A DNA stretch of 21,751 nucleotides from Hyphomicrobiales bacterium (GCA_013214985.1 JABSRY010000004.1:1-21751), one strand, 5' to 3'. Positions 1 to 7,470 are shown, numbered from the stretch's first letter. Program-made: numbers and translations. The notes: generated from the sequence alone by a model not told the origin.

Positions 1-281
1 AATGGATTTATAAAAATGCGATTAGTTGTTTGTGTAACTAATTGCAGGTTATTGAATTTTACTCTTATGACTTTGCCAACAACTCCAGCTTTTTTAATGC
101 CTTTGAATCTGTTTACCACCTTCATATCAGCATTTGTAAATGAAATGATTTTTCTTAATGCTTCCCCTTCGAGTTTGAAGAAAACATCAATGCCAGACAA
201 GGGGGCGTCTCCTCCTAGCGCAAGTGCCTGAACTGGTATTGCTAAAATAATGATTGACGCTAATATCTTTAAAAACTTCAT
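1..281 (-). CDS. Partial secreted protein of unknown function (N-terminal part)
   Basis: This open frame starts with ATG at 281-279 and runs off the left edge of the window without a stop, so only about 93 N-terminal residues are visible. The first ~20 residues form a clear Sec signal peptide (MKFLKILASIIILAIPVQA, cleavage expected around ALA-LGG). The mature part is basic and mixed, including GIDVFFKLEGEALRKI, and matches no family I recognise. A TAAGAGGAA ribosome-binding site lies about 8 bases upstream of the ATG and supports this start. It lies immediately downstream of, and co-directional with, the broken RTX gene, with a 45-base gap. Function is unknown; the product is probably periplasmic or exported. 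The plus-strand frame over the same bases is only its antisense. Confidence 0.7.
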   Translation of the reverse strand, partial: MKFLKILASIIILAIPVQALALGGDAPLSGIDVFFKLEGEALRKIISFTNADMKVVNRFKGIKKAGVVGKVIRVKFNNLQLVTQTTNRIFINP

Positions 282-326
282 ACTTATATTCCTCTTAATT
301 TAATTGATTATAGAGATCTCATTTGC

Positions 327-1889
327 TTATAACCCGTCATCATAACCGTAAGTGGTGTCTAACCAATTCAAATAGGTTGTTTCATTGACAAACTCTCCTT
401 GCGCTGCTCCTAAATCATCCCAGAGATCTTTAAGGTCAGTGGAGGTTCCATTGATTACGAAAACCTCAATTCCTGTCAGTTTCTCGGTACTACCATCGGC
501 ATCCCCCCAGTTGAGGAAATTTCAATTAAACCTGATGATCGACTGATTATGTACGTCTGAGCTGTGCCATCAAGTATTGCTGTATCGTAATCAGAGCCAC
601 CTTCTAATATATTGGCCCCTGTTCCGCCAATTAAAACATCCCCGTGCCACCAAATAGGTGATCCTCACCACCTCTGCCTGCGAGAAGATCGTTTCCGTTG
701 AGGCCAACTAATCTGTTTGCTACGTTATTGCCGATTAATGTGTCATTAAAATTGCTTCCCGCTAAATTTTCAATTGAAATATAGGTATCGCCATCTGATA
801 TACCAACATGACCCAAGCCTTGTTGTAAATTCGCATCTACTCCTGAAGGCGCCCGAGAACAATCTACCCAATCTATACCATCTCCGCCGTCTATCTTGTC
901 TGCTCCGGCACCCCCCTCAAATCTATCATAGCCATTTCCACCATATAATTCATCGTCACCAGCACCACCAGTTAAGTTGTCATTACCATCACCGCCACGA
1001 AGTATGTTGACATTGTCATCGCCAATTAAAGTATCGTTATAACTCGAACCCGTTAAATTTTCAATTGAAGTTAGAGTGTCTCCCTGAGCATCACCATTAC
1101 TGGCAGTATTATTGAGCAGATTTATAGTAACACCGGTAGATGAACCTTCATAGCTAGCCGTATCAATCCCGTCCCCGCCTATTAAAATATCAGCGCCTGA
1201 GCCGCCTATTAAAAGGTCAACTCACTACCACCATATAGTGTGTCCGCCCCTTGTTGGCCTTCTAATCTATCGTTACCACTGCCACCAACTAGTAAATCAT
1301 CACCACCTCTGCCTACGAGAAGATCGTTTCCGCCTTCGCCATATAAAGCGTTTACTAAGTCATTACCTATTAATCCGTCATTAAAATTGCTTCCCACTAA
1401 ATTTTCAATTGAAACATAGGTATCGCCGAGGGCTATGCCAAATTGCCCTTCGCCAAGTTCTAAATTTGCGGCTATGCCCGAAGGCGCCAGACTATAATAT
1501 AACCAATCTGAACCGTCTCCACCGTCTATCTTGTCTACGCCTGCCCCTCCATAGAAGATATCATTACCATTTCCACCAAATAATTCATCGTCACCATCAC
1601 CACCAGTTATGAGGTCATCACCATCACCGCCAAATATTCGATCGTTTGAAGCAAGACCTGTGATAGTATCGTTACCCCCCAAACCGAATATAACGTCTGC
1701 TTCAGGCGTGCCAGTTAATGTATTGGCTAAATCATCGCCGCGAATTTCGTTGAGACCAGCATTGGGGTTTTGACTGCCACCACAAGCGGCTAACAATACA
1801 GCCATCGATGTTGCTGAAGTTAATTTCAAATTTCTACCATTTAAGTAAGTTGATTTTGGTTTCTTCATTAGGTTGGTTTGAATGTTCAT
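327..1889 (-). pseudogene. RTX-repeat lipoprotein, broken by three one-base frameshifts
   Basis: ATG at 1889-1887 follows a good AGGAAAAGGAA site. The N-terminus is a lipoprotein signal with lipobox LAAC (about residues 33-36), so the product would be lipid-anchored. This is unusual for RTX proteins, which normally leave through type I secretion. The rest is made of glycine-rich nonapeptides of the GGxGxDxLx type, which bind calcium in this family, alternating with spacer blocks of the form SIENLxGSxxND. The frame is lost near 1220-1226 (stop at 1209), again in the G-run at 640-643 (stop at 631), and again near 513-519. Adding one base at each point restores a protein of about 520 residues that ends at TAA 329-327. 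A module recurs with a spacing of 635 bases (for example 771 and 1406), which is 212 codons once the missing base is restored. All three lesions are single-base losses, so either decay or consensus sequence error is possible. Confidence 0.8.
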
Positions 1890-2116
1890 TTTAAAATTCC
1901 TTTTCCTGTATATATTTTTGGCTTATTTTTTTCAAATAGAGCGACTTGTTTAAATTTATTATTGAACTTTGATAAGTGTCCGAATGCTATTTTTCTGTGA
2001 TTTTTATTTTTATTCTTGTTTTTGAAATGAATGCCTGATCCAGAATTTAGTACAAATAATTTAGGGGTCTGTTGATAATACGTGTAAGCAATGCATAAGC
2101 TTCGGTCCAGTTAGGC

Positions 2117-2485
2117 CTACTCAATAATTTCAAGAAGGCGATAGCTGTATATGCTACCTATATCCTGCGGGCAGCTGTTAAAGACATCTGGGTCACAAAC
2201 TTGAGTGCGTGCAATTTTGACGATCCTGCCAACGCCCTCTTGATGATCGTAACCATCGATACCTTCATAGAAAACCTCACCGTCCACAATCAAACATTTC
2301 ATATGCACTGAACGGCCAATCGGGCTTCCTTTGGCACAGGGAGCAGTCTCCGCTGCTATTTGAAACACGGCCTGAGATGTGTTGGGGAATTTGTTGTTTT
2401 CCGTGGATTCGGGCGTGTGTGGGCCGGCCGTAACCTGCCCCACGCTTGCCAACAAAATAAATGTAAAAACGATGGATACTTTCAA
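2117..2485 (-). CDS. Small secreted protein of unknown function, TTG start
   Basis: The protein has 122 residues and begins with a signal peptide (MKVSIVFTFILLASVGQVTA, cleavage before GPHTPE). The start codon is TTG at 2485-2483. It is chosen because a strong TAAGGAGAG sequence sits about 7 bases upstream, and because the signal peptide begins exactly there; the only later in-frame ATG is deep inside the protein. The mature part has four cysteines (CAKGSP, MKCLIV, TQVCDP, FNSCPQD), consistent with disulfides in the periplasm. I recognise no family. It lies between the RTX gene and a repeat-containing lipoprotein, all on the minus strand, and may belong to the same set of exported proteins. 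Confidence 0.72.
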   Translation of the reverse strand: MKVSIVFTFILLASVGQVTAGPHTPESTENNKFPNTSQAVFQIAAETAPCAKGSPIGRSVHMKCLIVDGEVFYEGIDGYDHQEGVGRIVKIARTQVCDPDVFNSCPQDIGSIYSYRLLEIIE

Positions 2486-2596
2486 TGATACTCTCCTTAG
2501 AGTTGGGTTTTATGCCTTGCCGCCACCAGTGGTGTTGGTTACGGTTATGGAAAATGCAAACCCCGTCATTTCTGGTGGGATTTGTTGGCGGTCAAA

Positions 2597-3124
2597 TCAG
2601 TTACAAAGTGTTGGTTTTCCGATAAACCCTTCATTCCGAACAGAGCGATAATTTGCAGCATTTGCCGCCGCTGCACCCTGTGATGTTGAGGACGTGAAAT
2701 TATCGCCACGGGCAGCGCTCCAGTGTAGGCGCAATGGAGCTGTGTTATTTTTGGGTGAGGTGTAGATATACCCAAGTGTCCGTATAAACTGATAGCCTGC
2801 GTTTTGGGCATCTACTGCACCGGTCGCTGTCGTAAAGTTATCGCCGCGGCCCCCATGCCAATATAAATTCAGAGGGACCGTACCAGGAAGTTTATTTGTC
2901 AAAATACAACCTTGTTTGCGAACCAACCTATAGCCTGCGCCCGTGGCGGCCTGAATCCCATTTATCGTCGCCGTTGAAAAGTTATCTCCACGGTCGTTTG
3001 AATAATACAGATAGAGGCCGGTAAAGTTTGCATCCTCTTGTGATGCATTTTGTGTTGTTTTGCACGCAGCTAAGCTAGTTATTAAAGCAGTGGCTATTAA
3101 TAATTTTGAACTATTTTTTAACAT
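2597..3124 (-). CDS. Lipoprotein with three RGDNF-type repeats
   Basis: The protein has 175 residues. ATG at 3124-3122 is preferred over an upstream in-frame TTG (3139), because GAAAGGG then lies 6-9 bases upstream and the signal peptide starts cleanly. The N-terminus ends in a lipobox (SLAAC, cysteine near residue 21). The mature protein consists of three repeats of about 45 residues, each with an aromatic L-x-Y/W core, the string RGDNF(S/T)(T/S), a NAGY/GAGY segment and a V/I-R-x-x-G turn. The layout (aromatic, GD-F-T, GY, G) resembles the DUF5648-type repeats found in secreted proteins, but that is a resemblance read by eye. It is probably anchored in the outer membrane. Function is unknown; binding of a ligand or polysaccharide is only a guess. 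Confidence 0.72.
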   Translation of the reverse strand: MLKNSSKLLIATALITSLAACKTTQNASQEDANFTGLYLYYSNDRGDNFSTATINGIQAATGAGYRLVRKQGCILTNKLPGTVPLNLYWHGGRGDNFTTATGAVDAQNAGYQFIRTLGYIYTSPKNNTAPLRLHWSAARGDNFTSSTSQGAAAANAANYRSVRNEGFIGKPTLCN

Positions 3125-3250
3125 TATATTCCCTTTCAAATTTATACAGAAAATGAGGAAACAGGACGTAACCCCCTCCTTTTTTGTTTTTCCCCAAAGA
3201 AAGCTCTGCCTAGAGGATGTTAGAAAAACAAAAAGATTTCCGTCAAGTTG

Positions 3251-3279
3251 AGGGTGTCGTGACTATTTTACGACACCTT
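3251..3279 (-). terminator. Hairpin after the 3667-3332 gene, terminator-like without a T-run
   Basis: GGTGTCGT at 3253-3260 pairs perfectly with ACGACACC at 3270-3277 around a 9-base loop, with one further A-T pair outside after a wobble. It lies about 50 bases past the stop of the 3667-3332 gene, in the gap before the next minus-strand gene. No T-run follows directly on the minus strand, so it may be a Rho-dependent or processing structure and not a classic intrinsic terminator. Confidence 0.4.
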
Positions 3280-3331
3280 GAAATGACCAGTTGATTGACG
3301 TCCTGCCTTTTTTAGCTTAGGCGAAGAGCAA

Positions 3332-3667
3332 TCACTGAGCTTTCTTTAATTGATATGTTTTTACGGGCTTAATCCCCTTGAAGGGCTTAGCCTTATTTGT
3401 TTGTGTGTTAACCCTGTTCATGTTTTCAACCTTATAATCTTTAAGGAAGGATTTGCGATGGAATTTTTTGCACTGCTTAACTGCATTTTGTGAATTTTCC
3501 CAACATTGTGCTTCTGGCGTATTGGCTAAATATACATCATCACCACAATTATATTCGCTAAAAGCTTTTGCAAGACAATTGGGCACATTATGGTGTGCTT
3601 GCGCTGCGCTTGACGTGAGTATGATTAGAGCAACAGATGTGCTGATTAATTTAATAAAAGTAGTCAT
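3332..3667 (-). CDS. Small periplasmic protein with paired cysteines, unknown function
   Basis: The protein has 111 residues. The open frame extends upstream to 3733, but the ATG at 3667-3665 is chosen because AAAGGAAAA lies ahead of it and it begins a textbook signal peptide (MTTFIKLISTSVALIILTSSAAQA, cleavage before HHNVPNC). The mature part has four cysteines (PNCLAK, YNCGDD, QCWENS, KQCKKF) and then a lysine-rich tail from about residue 68 (KKFHRKSFLKDYKVE and onward). I recognise no family. It sits in a run of minus-strand genes for small exported proteins, separated from its upstream neighbour by a strong GC-rich hairpin. Confidence 0.68.
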   Translation of the reverse strand: MTTFIKLISTSVALIILTSSAAQAHHNVPNCLAKAFSEYNCGDDVYLANTPEAQCWENSQNAVKQCKKFHRKSFLKDYKVENMNRVNTQTNKAKPFKGIKPVKTYQLKKAQ

Positions 3668-3716
3668 TATATGGTTTTCCTTTGTTGGGTTGTGCGGACC
3701 TATTGGTCCTAGTATG

Positions 3717-3745
3717 TGCCGCGATGGGAACACCCCGTCGCGGCA
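3717..3745 (-). terminator. Strong GC-rich hairpin between two small secreted-protein genes
   Basis: TGCCGCGA at 3717-3724 pairs with TCGCGGCA at 3738-3745. The stem continues through a T-G wobble and GGG/CCC to a 5-base loop, giving about 12 pairs. It begins 5 bases past the stop of the 4076-3750 gene and ends about 50 bases before the next start. No T-run follows on the minus strand. It may protect or process an mRNA shared by the two genes, or help termination. Confidence 0.45.
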
Positions 3746-3749
3746 AGGT

Positions 3750-4076
3750 TCAGCGCGGCGCTTTGTTCATAAAATCTGCACTGGGTTGGGGTTTCTGAGA
3801 TTTGGCCGTTGTTTGGTCGGCCAAATTATTTTCAAATTTACAGCCACTGACTGCATCGCCTTGACGCAGACAGATGATGGACTGGTTTTTGTTTTTTTTG
3901 CAGGTAACGCTGTTTTTGAAGATTTGCAAAACACCGTTAAAGAGGCGACAATCTGCAGAAAACATCTTGGTGCTGTAATTGATATTGTTTGCCAAGGTTG
4001 TGTCTGAGAAAATATAAAGAGCTGCCAAAACCAAAAGGAATGGTGTCTTTGGTTTTTTGATTATTTGAATGTTCAT
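3750..4076 (-). CDS. Small secreted protein with cysteines, unknown function
   Basis: The protein has 108 residues. ATG at 4076-4074 is chosen over a longer frame (to 4133) because AAAGGAC lies just upstream and a signal peptide starts here (MNIQIIKKPKTPFLLVLAAL, likely cleavage after TLA before NNINYS). Four cysteines follow (ADCRLF, VTCKKN, IICLRQ, SGCKFE), then a hydrophilic tail. No family is recognised. The first residues (MNIQ-KKPK) echo those of the RTX lipoprotein at 1889 (MNIQTNLMKKPKS), which hints at a shared origin of the leader. It is the first gene of the minus-strand exported-protein group. The phased repeat array at 4315-4396 lies upstream. Confidence 0.66.
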   Translation of the reverse strand: MNIQIIKKPKTPFLLVLAALYIFSDTTLANNINYSTKMFSADCRLFNGVLQIFKNSVTCKKNKNQSIICLRQGDAVSGCKFENNLADQTTAKSQKPQPSADFMNKAPR

Positions 4077-4314
4077 GATGGTAGTCCTTTCGTTCAAATG
4101 GTGAGAACGCAGCAGCATTAGCTGTGGCAGCACCAGGAATAAGGGTCGTTGATAGGACGCCTTTGGCAGGCAGTGAGGTTCTCTGTAGCCGTCGTGATGA
4201 CCGAAGTAGTTTTGCTAAATGAAGACATTTGATTAGCCCTTTTGATGTTGGTTTGTCCCAGCATTCAGTCTGGGTGTTGTGTTGTTCGATGCATTTACTT
4301 TCAGGTATCCGGCT

Positions 4315-4396
4315 CTGAAATGTCCTGAAATATCGCCTGAAATTTTATTAAAAAACCGACTTTTCTGCTGAAATTCCTATGAAATCAACCTGAAAT
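4315..4396. promoter_or_regulatory. Six phased TGAAAT direct repeats, candidate regulator array
   Basis: The gap 4077-4416 contains no gene. Its right part holds six copies of (C)TGAAAT, starting with the T of TGAAAT at 4316, 4326, 4338, 4369, 4380-4381 and 4391. They form two groups of three with spacings near 10-12 bases, separated by about 31 bases. Read on the minus strand they are ATTTCAGG-like boxes upstream of the exported-protein genes. Spacing by one helical turn is typical of tandem response-regulator boxes, so a regulatory role is inferred, but no regulator can be named. The IS200-like element begins only about 20 bases away. The rest of the gap (4077-4314) shows nothing I can assign. 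Confidence 0.4.
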
Positions 4397-4489
4397 TGTA
4401 TAAGCTGACAAGATTGATTTCCATATGTCTCGGTTTCAAACCACCGATTATTAATCGGTAGAACTGGACTTTAGTCCAAAATCACTTTA

Positions 4490-4550
4490 GTCATAGTAAG
4501 CTCCCAAATGGTTGCCGAAGGTGTAAAACCATTTGGGAGCTTACTATGAC
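4490..4550 (+). promoter_or_regulatory. Perfect 24-bp hairpin burying the tnpA ribosome-binding site and start
   Basis: Bases 4490-4513 and 4527-4550 are exact reverse complements, with a 13-base loop at 4514-4526. The right arm contains GGGAG (4535-4539) and the tnpA ATG (4546-4548), so a transcript entering from outside would fold with the start site locked. Members of the IS200 family are known to silence tnpA translation with such a 5' hairpin; the role here is inferred from the position. Confidence 0.8.
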
Positions 4551-4965
4551 CTACAGCAAATCTAGTCACACCGTTTTTCATAATAGATATCACCTTGTTT
4601 GGATTACCAAATATAGACATGATGTACTGACACCTGAAATGCGATACCGTATACGTGAATTAACCCGCCAAATATGTAAACAATTGCAAGTAACAATTGT
4701 TAAAGGCGTTTTATCCAGTAATCATGTGCATCTGTTTGTAGAAATTCCACCCAAATTATCTGTCAGTAATTTTATGCGTCGCGTTAAAGGTTGTACTTCA
4801 CGTAAATTGCAGCAGGAATTTCCTGAACTGAAAAAAAGATACTGGGGGAAGAGATTTTGGGCAAGAGGTTATTTCTGTACAACATCAGGCATGATTACCG
4901 ATCAAACCATTATGGGTTATATTGAAAATCACGTGACTACTGAACCTACCGACATTAGTCGGTAG
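4546..4965 (+). CDS. tnpA: IS200-type TnpA (Y1 HUH transposase)
   Basis: This 139-residue protein has the usual length for IS200 TnpA. The N-terminal NRYHLVWITKYRHDVL is the family signature. The HUH motif is H60-V-H62 in SSNHVHLFVEIPP, and the presumed catalytic tyrosine is Y125 in the helix MGYIENH. The enzyme would cut and join single-stranded DNA at the end hairpins and use no DDE chemistry. GGGAG lies 6 bases before the ATG but is held inside the 24-bp hairpin. The stop codon is the last three bases of the right-end hairpin. The frame is intact with all key residues, so the element may still move. The following 214 bases (4966-5179) carry no gene. Confidence 0.92.
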   Translation: MTYSKSSHTVFHNRYHLVWITKYRHDVLTPEMRYRIRELTRQICKQLQVTIVKGVLSSNHVHLFVEIPPKLSVSNFMRRVKGCTSRKLQQEFPELKKRYWGKRFWARGYFCTTSGMITDQTIMGYIENHVTTEPTDISR

Positions 4966-5179
4966 TGCATTCAGTTTTGGAAATATAGGTAAGTCCTAAA
5001 GAGAGGAAATCCGATTAATTACCGATGCTCTGTTAGCTTTTAAGAAAACCGGTTAAAAGACACCATAAATTTAAACTAATTTGCTGTTTGCAACAGAACC
5101 AGCTAAGATAATCAGAGAAAATGTGGGGTCGAAAAACCACTTACGATTAACCAACAAAAATTTAAAGACTTATTGATTT

Positions 5180-6082
5180 TTAGCCCAAGTTATGGGTGAT
5201 TAAGGATGATAATAATGTTTGTTTTGATGTATTTAAATGTTTTTTTGCACAATCGATAGCAAGAATTTCATCTTTGTTTAACAGAGCTTCTATGGTTTTT
5301 ATATGCTCCTTAATTGCCGCTTCATTTCTGGATCTTTCCTCTGTTTTGTCCCATTGATAATGATAATGAAATATAAGTGAGATTATTTTTTGAAACTCCT
5401 CAACAAATCTATTTTTGACAATTTTATTAATGGTTATGTGATACAATTCGTCTAACTGTGAAAAATCATGAAAATTCTGATCAATATTCCTTAACAAATC
5501 ATTATGTTTATTTTTTAACTCCCCCAATTGCGACCATATAGGGTGATTTTCTGGCAGTTTGATTAGATGACGAATAGCGTTTATTTCTAAAACTACACGA
5601 AAATCTGATAATTCAATTGCAAAATTTTTAGTGAACCCTCGAAGTATCCAGCCGCCTTTTGCGCGTCTTTCTATCAGGCCAAATCGACTTAATCCAGAAA
5701 AAAATTCTTGTAATGTATGCGGCGCCACTGAAAATTGTTTTGAAACCTTTGTTACATTTAAAATGGTGTTTGGTGGTACGTCAAAGTGCAATAGCCAATT
5801 CAGAAAGTCCGTTTCTAATTGTCCTAACGAAATTGTTCTTTCTTGGATAGTCAGTAAATCATTTTTATTTGGCATTCTTATTAAGGTTTTGGTTCTACCG
5901 CTTATTTTTATGATATTTAATTTCACAAATGCCTGTAAAACACTACGAATAACAGTTCTACTCACATCTAGTTTAGTGGCTAAGGTGCTTTCTGGGTCTA
6001 ATTTGTCATTAACTTTAAGTTTATTACATATTTTAATTAACCCATTAAAACTGTTTCTAAAGACTGCGTCTGTGCGTGCCAT
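5180..6082 (-). CDS. GntR-family (FCD) regulator with two winged-helix domains
   Basis: The protein has 300 residues; the start ATG is at 6082-6080. A first winged-helix domain of GntR type spans about residues 5-70 (LATKLDVSRTVIRSVLQAF is the recognition helix region). A second follows at about 80-150 (VSKQFSVAPHTLQEFFSGL then GLIERRAKGGW). The C-terminal half (about 155-295) is an FCD ligand domain with the expected metal-binding pattern: D and H in QLDELYHITI, H in KEHIKTIEA, H in AKKHLNTS. Ordinary FadR-type members have one DNA-binding domain and about 230-250 residues. The gene is divergent from the TRAP operon, so it very likely controls that operon in response to a carboxylate sugar acid. 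E. coli LgoR, the L-galactonate regulator, is from memory of similar length, which fits the LgoD-like enzyme downstream. Confidence 0.82.
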   Translation of the reverse strand: MARTDAVFRNSFNGLIKICNKLKVNDKLDPESTLATKLDVSRTVIRSVLQAFVKLNIIKISGRTKTLIRMPNKNDLLTIQERTISLGQLETDFLNWLLHFDVPPNTILNVTKVSKQFSVAPHTLQEFFSGLSRFGLIERRAKGGWILRGFTKNFAIELSDFRVVLEINAIRHLIKLPENHPIWSQLGELKNKHNDLLRNIDQNFHDFSQLDELYHITINKIVKNRFVEEFQKIISLIFHYHYQWDKTEERSRNEAAIKEHIKTIEALLNKDEILAIDCAKKHLNTSKQTLLSSLITHNLG

Positions 6083-6199
6083 AAATATCCGTGAATGTAT
6101 AATTTTGTAAATATTAGTAATATATCGATAATTTTACCAGTCTTTTGTAAAAATAATTTTTTATTATAAGAAACCGTTGACTTCATCCAAATAATATTA

Positions 6200-6227
6200 T
6201 TGAATGTTTTTAATAATAAAATACAAT
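6200..6227 (+). promoter_or_regulatory. Candidate promoter of the TRAP operon
   Basis: TTGAAT at 6200-6205 and TACAAT at 6222-6227 are separated by 16 bases, a good sigma-70 pair. Transcription would start near 6234 and leave a leader of about 190 bases before dctP. The leader holds short open frames and an imperfect inverted repeat (GGCCCA-ATAA-TGGGTC, near 6390-6405), either of which could take part in control. Confidence 0.45.
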
Positions 6228-6279
6228 AAAGGCATCAAATTTATAAATCATTTGTATAACATTTAGGGATAGGTAAAAA

Positions 6280-6321
6280 ATGGTGCGTATATGGCGCCAA
6301 CAAAAATTGGTTTTTCGATAG
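6280..6321 (+). CDS. Possible 13-residue leader peptide before dctP
   Basis: ATG at 6280 is preceded by GGGATAGG at a workable distance and opens MVRIWRQQKLVFR followed by TAG. A second frame starts inside it at 6291 (26 residues, MAPTKIGFSIEMLEKTLNDY..., stop at 6369-6371). Neither can be matched to a known leader. They are listed because the dctP leader is long and the first has a better ribosome site than chance would often give. Either may be meaningless or a relic of a lost gene. Confidence 0.2.
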   Translation: MVRIWRQQKLVFR

Positions 6322-6426
6322 AAATGTTAGAAAAAACGCTTAATGACTATAATTTTGGTGAGTCATATTAACTAAATAAGAAAATTCTGGCCCAATAATG
6401 GGTCAGTTAAAAAAAGGGAGAATAAA

Positions 6427-7410
6427 ATGAATTCAATTATATTGAAAACTACAAAGGTGCTTGGGGCTATCACCCTTTCGGCTTTGATGGCAAGTAATGT
6501 ATTTGCCCAAGAAATAATTCGGTTTGGCCATGTGTATGAAGCATCTACTCCTTATCATGCCGCTGCTCTAAGAGCTGCTGAATTGCTTGAAAAGGCTACG
6601 GAGGGTAGAGTTACAATGAATGTGTTCCCTGCATCTCAGTTGGGTAAAGAGTCGGCTTTAAACGAAGCTTTGGGTTTAGGTACGGTCGATGTTATTTACA
6701 CTGGAGTAGCGTTTCTAGGTCAAAGTTACGGGCCTATTAGTATTTCAGATTATCCTTTTACATTGCGTAGTTATGATCATTGGAAAGCATATGTAGCTTC
6801 TGACTTATTTGCTGAATTGTCTAGCGAATATAATAAAGTAACAGGGAATACTATTGCAGCTATGACTTATTACGGTTCACGCCATGTCACCTCAAATAAA
6901 CCTATTTTGAAGCCCGAAGATATGAAAGGCTTGAAAATTAGAACTCCCAATGCACCAGCATATCAAATGTTTCCAAAAGCGACTGGTGCTAACCCAACAC
7001 CGATGGCGTTTGCGGAGGTGTATTTGGCCTTACAACAAGGAGTTGTTGACGCACAAGAGAACCCGTTGCCAACAATTAAGTTTAAGAAATTTCATGAAGT
7101 TCAGTCCAATATTAATTTAACTGGTCATATCACAAACTCTTTAGCTTTAGTTGTATCTCCTATTACGATGAGCAAATTAGGCGATGATGCTGATAAGCTT
7201 CTTCAAGCCCTAAGAAACGCCGCGGCCGAAAGTTCTGACGAGATCGTACAATCAGAAGCGGATTTAGTTGCTTGGTTCAGAGGTGAGGGCGTTACAGTTA
7301 ATGAAGTTGACCGTGCACCTTTTATTGCTGCTGTTGCACCAAGTTTAACGAGTGCAGATGTACCTTGGAGTTCTGACATATATGATCGTTTACAAGCGAT
7401 AAAAGACTAA
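6427..7410 (+). CDS. dctP: TRAP transporter solute-binding protein (DctP family)
   Basis: The protein has 327 residues, typical for the family. AAAGGGAG precedes the ATG. A signal peptide ends with SNVFA (cleavage after about residue 27), so it works in the periplasm. Family features are IRFGHVYEASTPYHAAA at the start of the mature part, KPEDMKGLKIRTP with R172 (the arginine that binds the substrate carboxylate in this family), and VYLALQQGVVDAQENP with N212. It would capture an organic or sugar acid and pass it to DctQM, driven by a sodium gradient. It is the first gene of dctPQM. The substrate cannot be read from the sequence, but the dehydrogenase and altronate dehydratase downstream point to an aldonate or hexuronate. 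Confidence 0.93.
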   Translation: MNSIILKTTKVLGAITLSALMASNVFAQEIIRFGHVYEASTPYHAAALRAAELLEKATEGRVTMNVFPASQLGKESALNEALGLGTVDVIYTGVAFLGQSYGPISISDYPFTLRSYDHWKAYVASDLFAELSSEYNKVTGNTIAAMTYYGSRHVTSNKPILKPEDMKGLKIRTPNAPAYQMFPKATGANPTPMAFAEVYLALQQGVVDAQENPLPTIKFKKFHEVQSNINLTGHITNSLALVVSPITMSKLGDDADKLLQALRNAAAESSDEIVQSEADLVAWFRGEGVTVNEVDRAPFIAAVAPSLTSADVPWSSDIYDRLQAIKD

Positions 7411-7470
7411 TGTAATAGGTGAGGCCAATTTATTTTGACCTCACTTTTCATTTCAACTAGGGAGTATGAA

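Larger units (their letters stand above)
4417..4985 (+). mobile_element. IS200/IS605-group element (IS200 type: tnpA only)
   Basis: A single tnpA gene is framed by end hairpins and no flanking inverted terminal repeats, as expected for this group. The left-end hairpin is ACCGATTA-T-TAATCGGT at 4443-4459. A second small hairpin (TGGACT/AGTCCA) lies at 4465-4478. The right-end hairpin CTACCGAC-ATTA-GTCGGTAG at 4946-4965 overlaps the tnpA stop, and both ends share an ACCGA/TCGGT core. There is no tnpB. The left boundary is set near 4417 because a second copy of 4417-4454 occurs at 13308-13271. The right boundary, about 20 bases past the hairpin, is an estimate. Confidence 0.78.

Noticed and set aside
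774..1612. Histidine-rich plus-strand open frames (774-1010, 1409-1612) that look like metal-binding proteins
   Set aside because: They are the antisense of the GGxGxD repeats: GGTGATGAT-type codons read as CAT/CAC on the other strand. They have no ribosome site, and the minus-strand frame has a signal peptide and a known repeat pattern.
3453..4007. Plus-strand open frame of 184 codons across two small secreted-protein genes
   Set aside because: Both minus-strand genes beneath it have signal peptides and ribosome sites, and the plus frame has neither and crosses the intergenic hairpin.
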